64,000 nt of DNA from Acanthaster planci (taxonomy: Eukaryota; Echinodermata; Asteroidea; Valvatida; Acanthasteridae): the NCBI RefSeq assembly GCF_001949145.1, contig NW_019091533.1, positions 346,765-410,764 of the forward strand, given 5' to 3'. The position numbers and the translations under genes are program-made. This document shows, in pieces, positions 36,503-47,167 of this stretch (position 1 is its first letter; each line of letters begins with the position of its first letter). Under the pieces are notes generated by a model. It was not told the origin of the DNA. It was given only the letters and a program-made list of their open reading frames with translations, and did not search any database.

Positions 36503-39311
36503 ATGGCCTTCCCGTGGCGTAAGCCTAATAATACGAGGCAACCGGCGGCGACTGAGTCTGCAGGTGGATGCCGGGCCGCTGTCGTTGCCGTAGCTTCATT
36601 CTTCGTCATGTTCCTGATGTCCACTATGACAAGGTGTACAGGAATCCTGTACGTCAGCTGGCAGATAGCGTTTGACTCAACCGCTGTCCAGACTGGAGTG
36701 ATCTCCAGTATAATATCTTCAACGTGGTATTTTGCATGTGAGCCAAATTCTTTCCTCCGTGGTATGTTTTCATAAAGGCTGTTACCTTCCAACTTTTTAC
36801 ACTGGTTCACGCTTCGTTTGAATTCGCTTAGAGTCAATTGCCATTGGGGTAAATAATGAGTGAAGAACATTGGTATAATACATGTATAGTCCAATATTTG
36901 AATTGTGTGACAAGTTATCATTGTTTTACTTTGCTTTCAAAATTGAGTTTTTCCACTTTAATTGAAATGTATCTTATGCATAATTTTCTGTTATTCTTTC
37001 GCAGCCGCGCTATCGGGCGTAGTCTGCAACCGATACGGGTACCGCTTCACCTGCATCCTGGGCGGGTTCCTGATGTCGTTTGCCATGCTAATGGTCTTTT
37101 GGGCCAAAAACGTTCTCCATATGTACATCCTTGGGTTACCCATAGGTATAACCTTTTAAAATCGTTGAGCTTTAAAGCACGAACGTATACACATGAACCG
37201 TAACATGAAAAAGCCTATAAGTCAGTGAAAAACAGATGACTTCGCTAATGGTGGATCTGGCTGGTGGATGGGAGGAGCTAAGGTTATATCCCCGCCCCCG
37301 AAGGAAAAGCCATTTTTTATTACGAGAAGGCAAATGTTTTGTTCATTGTCTTGGCCCCTTTTTTAAAAAAGCACGTAAAAAAGTATCCAAATGCAGCCTT
37401 ACCCCCTCAAAAGACTATAAAACATTAATTGAAAGAAAATTCCACATTGTTGCCCCCCCCCGAAAAATGAGTTGACACTACCCCGACAATTTGGTCCCGG
37501 ATCTTTAGTTGTCATGGTTGTAATTTTAAATACACTGACAGGTCTGGGAACATCTCTGTGCTACATGGGTGCAACCGTAGCCGTCGCGGACCACTTCAAA
37601 AAACGTTACGCCATAGTCAGTGGGCTTTGCATGTCCGGAGGTAGTGCAGTTATGGTCGTGTCCCCGCCTCTATTCCACCTCCTGCTCGATAAATATGGAT
37701 GGCGTGGAACCGTCCTCATAACAGCTGCCGTGTGTGCGAACCTGTGCGTCGCTGGCGCACTGTGCCGTCGCTGTAACAAGGCTAGAGTGCCTGGACTCAA
37801 GACACGAATTCGTGCAGATGGAGATGAAAGTTCATTCGAAGAACATGCCAGCCATCGAGACGGAGAATCTGAAACCGATGAAAAGAAGCTACTGCCATTT
37901 GTGGTTTTCTTGAAGAGACTGTTTTCTGTGTTTCAACTGGAACTGTTGCGCAAGAGTTACCGCTTTTTACTCCTTTGTATAACAAGTTCGCAAGTCCACA
38001 TGACGTACTCATGTGCAGTGGTTTTCCTCGTACCCAGAGCCCAGTTCCGTGGCATTGATGAGCTTCGGGCGTCATTTCTCCTAAGCATATTTGGGTTCGG
38101 GAGTTTGGGCGCTCGAGTGGCAAGTGGATTCCTCGTAACCCTCAAGACACCCGTTGAGGCCCTCTACGCATGCTCCTTTGTCCTGTGCTTCGTTGGTTTA
38201 CTGGGTTCTCAAGCTGAGACCTACGAATCCTTTGCAGCTTCTGCGTGCATCGTCGGTATAAGCATAGGAGCCAGTACAGCCTGGGCAAATGTTCTGCTTC
38301 GTAAATTTGTCGGTGTACCTCGTTTGGCATCTGGACAAGCAATCATGCTTCTTTTTTGTGGTGTTGGGAATCTTATTGGTCCCATAGTTGCAGGTAAGTG
38401 TATACTTTTGCCTTTTATTTAGACATCGTTGAGATGACTTCTTCTTACAAACATACAACAAATTATCAGGAGAGAGTTGAATGTTATTCGTAGACACAGC
38501 TTACCGGAGAGTTAGTCTCGCTAGGTATCACGTCGTCGAGAAAAACTATTCTTAAAATGATAATGTGACTGAATTAAAGTATTCGTGAAAACTGATATAG
38601 CTATATTATTATTGGGTGAAGTGGGCATTGTGAACCTGTTTTCCACGGGAAAAGAAAGTAAGAGGCTGGTTGTTCTTGTTGATCTATAAACCTTGTTAAT
38701 GCCAAAAGATTGCAAGTGTGCGACGGGGTCTAAACCGGTTCTGTTTAAAGTTCGAAAGAGAGCATTGATTTTGCCTGACTACTGACAACTCTGAACATTG
38801 ACCTACAGGGTGATCATTTCCTGGTTGGCGTTTCAGACTTGACTTTAGAAAACTTCTAAAATTAACGAACAGATATTGACACAGAGCACCACCACAGCTA
38901 CAAACATGCAGTGCCCTTTGAGTAAACCGATCAGTTCATTCTTTGACTATTTCGCATGCAGTAAGCTATCCATGGTTTTTGCTACAACTCGTAATTATGG
39001 ATTAATCGTGTTCTGTATGCTGTACTGTTTACGAGTGATATTCGATGAAGAATAAGTTTGCGTTCCCCTACTTGTCATTTAAAAGAAAAAGAAATCGGGT
39101 TGACCTAAGCTTTTTGGTTCACTTCCTCGCTTAGTGTTTAAATTGCTTCATCCTAATCCAAGGTGCGGCGTATGATGGCACTGGTGCTTTCAGCTCTGTC
39201 TTCTACGTTTTGGCTGGTCTGAACGCCGCCGCGGCCCTACAGATGCTGCTAATGCCGGTGCTTCGCAGAGTTGAGCCTGGTCTTGCTGTTGAAGAAAGAA
39301 TAGCAACTTGA
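36503..39311 (+). CDS. Monocarboxylate-transporter-like protein D (SLC16/MFS), 4 coding exons
   Basis: Exons: 36503-36737, 37005-37145, 37542-38393, 39163-39311 (TGA), phase-1 introns; 458 residues. Landmarks are TM1 VVAVASFFVMFLMSTM, RCTGILYVSWQ, exon 2 CNRYGYRFTCILGGFLMS, exon 3 HFKKRYAIVSGLCMSGG and DKYGWRGTVLI, an acidic 60-residue loop, GFGSLGARVASGF, and exon 4 FYVLAGLNAAAALQ. The first 100 bp of exon 2 are almost identical to gene E, unlike the rest of that exon, which points to recent gene conversion. A multi-pass plasma-membrane carrier is expected; its substrate cannot be read from the sequence. An AATAAA lies at 39608. Confidence 0.88.
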
Positions 39312-39607
39312 TTTCTACGAAATCCTTCAGTACACGATGGTAATGGTGATCGAGCCTAAGCGTGTTTTCCTCTCCCCGTAAAAAAGCAACCGAAACGGGA
39401 CATTGATTTTTTTCTTAAATTAATTTGTCAGAAATCTTTGATTTTCGTAAAGTTTACTGAGTATTTTTCTTAAAACTGTGGTAAATACCATTTGCCAGAA
39501 CGAAAAAGAAGATATCTTACGTTGTCTCTGTAACGCATTATCAAATTTACATTAAGTTTTAAGTTTTGAGAAGTTAAAACTATAAACTTTAATTTGATAC
39601 TAGAAAC

Positions 39608-39613
39608 AATAAA
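39608..39613 (+). terminator. Candidate poly(A) signal, MCT gene D
   Basis: AATAAA about 300 bp after the stop codon of gene D. Confidence 0.5.
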
Positions 39614-39898
39614 TTTCTGACCATTACCGAAGGAGAGAAACTGTTACTTTTTTATAACAGTTTTGGGGAACACAGTCTGTATTTTGAGGTGGTGTTCTAC
39701 GTACTGTTACACCTTTATTAAACTGTTTAGCCAACGTGTTTCTTTTTATTTTGTGTAGGGGTCTAGGACTTCCCTAGTTATATCAGCGAATTATGTGACC
39801 TAAGCTTTGAACCTTGTGCACATCTTTAAGGCATGCTTATAGCAGGGCCCACGTGCACTCTGGCTAAGTACTTTCTAGATGTCACGTCACAGTTATAT
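39614..39898. other. Downstream of MCT gene D
   Basis: Nothing recognised up to the assembly gap. Confidence 0.4.
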
Positions 39899-40002
39899 NN
39901 NNNNNNNNNNNNNNNNNNNNNNNNNNNNNNNNNNNNNNNNNNNNNNNNNNNNNNNNNNNNNNNNNNNNNNNNNNNNNNNNNNNNNNNNNNNNNNNNNNNN
40001 NN
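39899..40002. other. Assembly gap (104 N)
   Basis: Undetermined bases immediately beside a SINE head, a common cause of assembly breaks. Confidence 0.99.
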
Positions 40003-40085
40003 TCACAAGCTTACTCGGGTGGGACTCGAACCCACGACCTCCTGTTTACTAGTGCAGATGTCTTAACCACTCGTCACAGTTGGCT
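40003..40085 (-). repeat. tRNA-Thr-like SINE head, minus strand
   Basis: The minus strand reads as tRNA-like: box A GTGGTTAAGACATC, box B GGGTTCGAGTCCC, and a loop giving anticodon AGT (Thr). The acceptor stem does not pair well. The body of the element would lie in or beyond the gap, so it is probably a SINE rather than a working tRNA. Confidence 0.55.
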
Positions 40086-41934
40086 GGAAAAGGAATGCAA
40101 TACACTTTCTGGCGAGTTCCAAGTTTTTCTCCTTGGGGGGGTGAGAGACTACAGCTAGACAACCGGGTGGAAGGGAATGACGTTGCTTGTGCCCATTTTT
40201 GTACACAAGTGTTCTGCCTGCCGAGCTTTCTGTTTTTGCCTGGCCTCCCATTTTCCGTTCAGTGGCGGACGCACTGCCACCCCTGAGCGATCGACCGGGG
40301 GCCGGACCGCTACATTTGTATATGTCTTTTAACGTATGCATCGTGTTTTAACGAGAATCGTACATGAGACTGAGACTTGAGTGGTAAGTTGTTACAAAGA
40401 TCCAGAATGAAGATCGCACTGGCTCTTTTTGAAATTTCCACAGTTCTTGAGTATAAACGCAAGTCGTGAGCTCTTAAGCCAGTATTCATTATGGCTGAAT
40501 CCTTTGTTGGCTTTTGAAGAGGCTTCGGAAGCTCATTGAATATTTAAAAATGCAAAGAATATTAATGTAGTAATTCAAATGTGGACTTGAATTTCCTAAT
40601 TGGGAAGTGGGGTAACAGTTCCACAGATTGATTGTCCAAACTTAAAATTCAGCTGATTTTGCTTTCAAATTGTTACTACATCAGGGTTTGCATCCACACA
40701 CGAAACGGTGGCCTATATGTCTACACTTACTGCAAGTTTTGCTTTAAGTTTTGATGTGGCGAGTTGTATAATGTATAAGAAGCAACACATTTCCAAATAC
40801 ATACGAAATGTAGCATAGTGCAATAAACACGTGTCACTTTCAAAATGGCGACTGGTTTCAGGACCACTTTTAAGGACCCATGAAGAGAACAGAAGAAAGG
40901 TAGCAATAGGCCTAGCTGTCTCTGATTTTGCTATCCCCAAATCTCCCATTGAGAAAGTGCGTGTTTATTTGATCATACCACAGTCTATGAGATCCTGCTC
41001 TATTATCAAAGCCATAATCAGTTATCTAATAATAACAACCTTTGTTCCCGAGCCAACATAGGGTCGGGCAATTGACGCATACGCACATTGATGGTATCCT
41101 TCGCTAGGCCTTGCTGTGGGCCTACCCTGCTACTTGCTTCCCTATTCTCACACTGCTGAAGGTAAGCGACATGTCCGATCTGTATGTTTTCAATCCTCTC
41201 AACTCGGAAATGCTGAGGAATTCTCATGATGCGACTGCCACCCATAAATGAAACCATGTACCGGGCTGACTGGGTACCCTTGGCCCCACAGCCATACGTG
41301 CTGTAAAAAAAAGAAGGTGGAAGTGTGCCATTTGGGGGGATACGTGCACTTTTGTCCAGTTTGAGAACTTGACACCATTACCTTCTTAACACGAAGGGAA
41401 GCATTGGCTACTGAGCGTCACGTTTTCACCGCCCCTCGATCCTTACTGAGAAATAACAACATATTTACTTACGTGTTGTTACATATTTCAGTGGACAGAA
41501 GAATTGTAAATGTCAAATGTGCAAAGGTCGTGCTCCCAGTGCACACTCGTCCAGTGTGCATGGTTTTACTGAACCGCTCTTTTCGGCAATACGCTGGTGC
41601 AGGTCACGCCGTAAGTCGCGCCCGAATTATTCTGCTACTGCTGGCGCAGCTGGAAAACGGTTTTTGTAGGTGACCTCAAAAATATTGCATGCTATATAGT
41701 TGAATATTGCACCTCGGACTCATTGTAAATGATGTTTGGAGAGAAAGAAATATCAAACGCCTTACAGTCAAAAGCCTTATCCTTGCTTTATCATGGTGTT
41801 TTTTTAAGGGTTTTGGTGCTGATTTTATAAATAAACAAAAAATCCGTGGGGTGGGCAAACTGCCTAATTTTGTATGAGAATTCATATAAGCAAAAGTAAT
41901 TTGTTCTTTTTCCAGCCAACTCCCAAAACTCAAA
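40086..41934. other. Intergenic between MCT genes D and E
   Basis: No gene recognised except the orphan minus-strand exon candidate (41018-41300). An acceptor (TTGTTCTTTTTCCAG ending 41915) precedes the start codon of gene E by 19 bases. Confidence 0.4.
41018..41300 (-). other. Orphan minus-strand exon candidate of unknown family
   Basis: On the minus strand a strong acceptor (CTTCTTTTTTTTACAG) opens a 283-bp frame ending in TGA at 41018. The translation looks protein-like: TYGCGAKGTQSARYMVSFMG, then GSRIMRIPQHFRVERIENIQ, then IGHVAYLQQCENREASS. It could be the last exon of a gene or of a transposon-encoded protein. I do not recognise the family and found no upstream exon. Confidence 0.3.
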
Positions 41935-43832
41935 ATGGCTTTCTTGTCGAGTAATACCCGCATTGGACGGCCAGCGACCCCTTCGCCTGGTAACGTGCTA
42001 GACGGCGGCTGGACAATAGTCATTGCTGTGGCTTCATTCCTGGTCTTGTTCCTGATCTCAACCATGACAAGGTGTACAGGAATCCTGTTCGTCAGCTGGC
42101 AGATTGTATTTGATTCGACAGCTCTGCAAACTGGAGTTATCTCCAGCATAATATCTTCAACCTCGTTCTTTGGATGTAAAGATATCTTCCTTGTTATAAC
42201 ACGAACCCGTCACAAATCAGGGTGTTTCTTTAGAAAATTATTAGGAGAATGAACGCTGTGACCCTGTACCTCTTAGCATCTCCAAAAGGACACAGAATGG
42301 TAGTTTGAATATACGGTTTTACCATCCTTGCTGCCTTCTTGCGCCTTGTAGTTTTATCATTAATTTTTGGTTGAAAATCCTGTACCGAGACATGTGCATC
42401 ATATAATGGTGGTGTGTTTTCCCGCAGCCGCGCTATCGGGCGTAGTCTGCAACCGATACGGGTACCGCTTCACCTGCATCCTGGGCGGGTTCCTGATGTC
42501 GTTTGCCATGCTCATGGTCTTTTGGGCGTCGAAGCTGATTCACATGTACAGCTTGGGAGTGTTCATAGGTTAGGCTTGTTTCAATTATAGACGTGAATAA
42601 GTGGGCCTTTTCAAGTCTTTTATATAAAGATATTAGGAAAGACCATGAAGTGTTCGTATGACTACATTATTTATTTCCATGAGGCCAACACAGTTTAAAT
42701 ACGGCAAATGGATGAAATGAAATTCAGAGGAAACATTATGCCCAATGACTTTCAAACAGGAAATTCACTGTCAAAAAAACTTACTAGAAACAGAAACTTG
42801 TCAGCTCAAAATCAAATAAAAGTTCAGAATATGCCTACGACACCGACATCATAAACCAACAAACTGGTCATACTGACCAATTGGTATACCATTCCACTAC
42901 TGGTTTTCTTTTGATATTTTTTAACAAACTAAACTGCAGGTTTGGGAACATCTCTCTGTTACATGGCTGCAACATTTGTTGTCGCAGACTACTTCCAGAC
43001 TCACTACGCCATTGTCAGTGGTTTTTACACTGCTGGTGTCAGCACAAGTATGGTCGTGTCTCCGCCTCTGTTTCACCATCTGCTCGATGCGTACGGGTGG
43101 AGAGGAACTGTGCTCATCGCGGCTGCCATGTGCGCAAACTTGTGTGTTGTAGGAGCGCTATACCGTCCCCTACGTAGTAGGCTAGCAAGGTTAAGATCGA
43201 TGAATTTAGACACAGATGAACAAAACAGTGTCAACCTTCAATCGGATGACATTTCAGTTGAAGGTATGACTGCTTTGCAAGAAGAACGTGACGTCACCGG
43301 CGCAGAACGCATCTCGGTGCTGGCCTGTAAGTGGTGTGTGTTATCCGTCTTTCGAATTGAACTGCTGTATAGGAGCTACCGCTTTGCTCTACTTTGCCTA
43401 AACTGTCTAGAGCTCCAAATGATCTACTCGTGTGTTGCAATTTTCCTTGTACCCAGGGCTCAGTTCTGTGGTGTAAATGAGCTCCAGGCGTCGTTTTTGC
43501 TCAGCATATTTGGGTTTGGGAGTTTGGGCGGTCGGGTAGCAAGTGGCTTCTTCGTGACCCGTAAGACGCCCGTTGAGGCAGTCTACACATCTTGTTTTGT
43601 GCTGTGCTGCGTCGGTTTGCTGTGTTGTCAAGCCGAGACTTATGAATCATTTGCAGCTTCTGCCTGCATCGTTGGTATAGGGATAGGAGCTGTGGAACCA
43701 TTGCACAACGTGATACTCCGGAATCTTCTGGGTCAGCCTCGAGTTGCGTCTGGACAGGCAATAAATCTGATATTTGGAGGCGTGGGAGATCTTATTGGTC
43801 CAGTAGTTGCCGGTAAGAGCAACAATGAATAG
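41935..43832 (+). CDS. Monocarboxylate-transporter-like protein E (SLC16/MFS), last exon missing
   Basis: Exons: 41935-42175, 42428-42568, 42940-43812 or read-through to the stop at 43830-43832. The N-terminus keeps the best MCT motif of the five (LDGGWTIVIAVASF). RCTGILFVSWQ, CNRYGYRFTCILGG, YFQTHYAIVSGFYTAG, DAYGWRGTVLIAAA and GFGSLGGRVASGFF are all present, so TM1-TM11 are intact. Exon 3 ends at a good donor (GTTGCCG|GTAAGAG) at the same point as its paralogues. I found no exon 4 (TM12, tail) in the following 20 kb, whereas the others have it within 0.3-0.8 kb. Reading through the donor adds only KSNNE and a stop, giving an 11-TM protein of about 423 residues. It may be a decaying gene or use a distant or unrelated terminal exon. 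Confidence 0.8.
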
Positions 43833-46004
43833 ATTCTTTGTTAATGCTGGACCATTGCGAGGCACACAGGGAAAATTCTCGAATTTTTGTGACTTAATAG
43901 GCCTAAATCGTTGATCAGCTTGCCTTGTCCTCTTCTCCACAACATGCTGAATTAAATGTGCACCATGCCTCGTATCGAATCACATGGGAATCAACGCAAA
44001 ACAGCGCCATCTGGAGGCTCAAGTAATTCACTAGTTTGACTTAGTAAATCGTTGTAATGAATTAGTAATTCGTTAAAACGAATTAGTGTCAGGCAGAAAA
44101 TGTATAGTTCATTGGCACGATTGGGCTTCGTATGTCTGGCATAAACTCTCTCCCCAAAGGCTCTCAAAAACGTGACATAGAAACACCAGTCAGTCTGCAG
44201 CAATCACAAAAGCAGCTTGGTTTCTTTGCTACGTATGCGTGTTTCTGTGTGCATGACCAACTCGTGCATATTTAATGAGGAGGGCGTTAAGATTTCGACT
44301 TATAAACGTACCTACTAAGTGCATTTCATAATCGTAATTTAATTGTAATTTACGTGTCTATGAAGTGAATTTCGATCATACAGAGCATGGTGTTCGAAAC
44401 GTTGAGTACCACTGGTTCTTTTCAGAACCGCTTAAACAAGAGACATATCCATGGTGCTACCGCAAACCTATCCAGTTCAAAGAATGAAGAAAGAATGAGT
44501 TTACCAGACATTCTTAAGAACAACGGCCCTTTTCTGAAAAGGGTTTAAGTGACGTCTCAAGGTTGCTTTAATTTTCGAACAGCCATCACTACACGCAGAT
44601 TGTCTAGTCTGTGCGTGCTTTCAAACGTTCAATTTTCAGTGTCTTCCTCTATTTAATGTTGTATCATTGGATACACCTTTCTTCTCCAAAATGAGGTCTG
44701 ACCACTCAACATCATTTAGATACTCAACTGTAAAATCAGGCAAAAGACCTTTTTCTGAAGTAATATAAATAGGGAACAAAATAGAAATCACCTAAATAAT
44801 TAGAACCTAGCATTTGGCAAATCATTTTCCAAAATATTTAAAACACAGCCTTTACAAAATAAGAAAAGGTGTAAGCCTCGTCGTTTCTGCTATGAGGCTC
44901 GAACGGTACCAAGAGGGGGTGCAATATTCCTAACAACAGAGACTCATTTGGTGAAATGGTACCGGTACTTTGTTCACACGGACGGATAATGTTGCCGGTT
45001 AGTACAAACGATCCTGAAATGCCCGCGTCACGGCTGGGTCGCTACCCACAGAATGAACACTCCCCGTCAACATGGCTCTTTCCAATCGTTGAGGGGGTGC
45101 TTCTGCTTGAGGTGGTACAGGACGTGCCTTGGGTTCAACTTCTCTTGATGTAGTTCGGCCAGGGCTCAGACTGATGTCAGTCAATGTCAGTACGTAACAA
45201 TACTACCCAAAATTGCATATCCCCATTTACTAAAACACGAGGGGGTTGATACTTTGGTGTTTTTTAAGGCTTCCGCTGAAAGTTGAAGTTAAACTGATGG
45301 CAGCTTGCGAACAAACCACCCCGTCCTCAGCACAGATTCTATTTGGAGTGACATCATATTTGTGACCTGTCACCACAAAATGAGCCAAAAGTCGGAATTT
45401 TCAAAAATTGAGATATTGGTAGTTTTGAATTAAGCAGAAAAGAGCTTTCCAGTGGTATGCACATGGAACACTTAGGTTAAAAGTAAAAGGTGACCATGTG
45501 ACATCGCTCTGGCAGCTTTGCGTTTTTGTTCCCGACATTGTTTCAACATCCCCGATCAGGCACAAATAATGCTATCGCCAAAATTGCTTAGAAAATGACA
45601 CTTTTAAATTTATGATCCTGCAAAATATTTGGAATGAAATGGGAGATGGGTTACTCTTTTCAAATGTTTACAAAACCCAAAGACTGACCTCTCCTCACTA
45701 TGACTTTGAACCCACAAAACAGGAAAGAACAGGGTGCGACTTTACACTCATTTTGTCATGACAGGTCACATTTGAGCATTTGAGCAACACAGAAGTTGAT
45801 TCGTGATAAAAAAAGGACAAATCAGATTTCTCCCCACTCACTTGGACGTATTAGTAATAGGCCTACCCTGCTAATTGAAAACTTTATTTCTGTAATTATC
45901 GTAATTCTGCTTGCAGATTAAAACCACAATTCAAACCTGTTAATTTATAATACTTCAGATCCTCTATAGTTCGACTGAATTTTTTTTTGGGGGGGGGGAG
46001 CAAT
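43833..46004. other. Intergenic after MCT gene E
   Basis: No gene recognised. It contains hairpin repeat copy B at 44395-44475. Confidence 0.4.
44395..44475 (+). repeat. Hairpin repeat family, copy B (histone-stem-loop-like)
   Basis: GGTTCT/TTTC/AGAACC at 44414-44429 is a perfect 6-bp stem with a 4-base loop. It is followed by CAAGAGAC and then CCATGGTGCTACCGCAAACC. The downstream part matches 61900-61927 and the upstream part matches 14110-14130. There is no histone reading frame upstream. Confidence 0.55.
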
Positions 46005-47167
46005 GTACGGCGCTCTGTGAGTGCCATCCGACTTGTTCAGATACTGAGATAATTTATCTTTGTAAGTCGACTTATAAAGCGTATTAATTGTAGTCGATTT
46101 AACGAGATAAATTAAGTTGACTTCCTAGGTATCGTACGTTGACATCGCGAGATATTTTATGACATCAAGCCTTCCCCCAGAGTTCCCTATATCGACTTGG
46201 CGAGATAATTTATGTTATTAAGTCGACTTCTTAATTCAAGTAAGTTGACTTGGCGAGATAATTTATGTCATCAAGTCTACTTCCAGAACTCGGTATGTCG
46301 TCTCGGAGAGATAATTTTGTTGTCAAATCTACTTCCAGATTTTGCTTGTGTCAAGTTGGCGAGAGTAAGTTAAATACTCAAGTCGAATTCCTAATTCTAG
46401 TAAGTCGGCTTGGCGATACAATTCATGTCATCAAGTCTACTTTCAGAATTCACTATGTCGACTCGTCGAAATTAATTTTGCTGTCAAGTCGATTTCCAAA
46501 TTCTAGCAAGTCGACTTGGTGAGAAAATACGCTGCAGGTCACGTTCACTTGTGAGTAGTCAGTTCACGTCTGCATGTTGTGCACTTGATGACATGGATTA
46601 TCTCGCCAAGTTGATTTATTAGAATTATGAAGTCACCTTTCAACATAATTTATATCGCCAAGCCCACACAGTGAATTTTAGAAGCAGATTTAATGACATA
46701 AATTATTATAGAATTAGGAAGTCGACTCACTGACATAGATTATCTTTTCAAGTCGACCTACCAGAATTAGGAAGTTGGATTTACTACATAAATTTTCTTG
46801 CCAAGTCGTCTTCCCACAATTGTAAAGTCGACTTGACAACATAAATTATCTCGCCGAGTTGACATCGCAAATTCCAACTGAAGCAGTCTTGTTGACAGAA
46901 GTTGTCTCGCTAAGTCATCTCACCAAATAAGAGAGTCGACTTAGGCCTAACTTCATAAATAATCTCGCCAAGTCCACATAGGGAATTCTGAAAGTAGACT
47001 TGATGTCATGAAAATATCTCCCAAGTCTACTTACTATAATTTGGAAGTCGACTTGACTGCATCATTTATCTCGTTAAATCGACTAAATACACTTTATAAG
47101 TCGACTTAAAAAGAAAAATTATCTCGGTATCTGAACAAGTCGGATGACACTTCCAGAGCTCCGCAGC
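46005..47167. mobile_element. Large fold-back (long terminal inverted repeat) element with internal tandem subrepeats
   Basis: The left end, ...CATCCGACTTGTTCAGATAC, is mirrored by the right end, ...TATCTGAACAAGTCGGATG. The left half is a tandem array of about 54-bp units containing AAGTCGACTTGGCGAGATAA. The right half is the same array in reverse complement (ATCTCGCCAAGTCGACTT), with the turn near 46587. It is non-coding, about 1.16 kb, and resembles Foldback-type elements in structure. Confidence 0.85.

Noticed and set aside
36472-36921. 149-codon minus-strand ORF over MCT gene D exon 1, and the similar one at 41676-42149
   Set aside because: They are shadows of the conserved exon 1 on the opposite strand.
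39833-40066. ORF across the second gap
   Set aside because: Contains undetermined bases and a SINE head; not a gene.
46005-47167. CRISPR-like array
   Set aside because: The repeats are imperfect, invert at the centre and have no unique spacers; the structure is a fold-back element in a eukaryotic genome.
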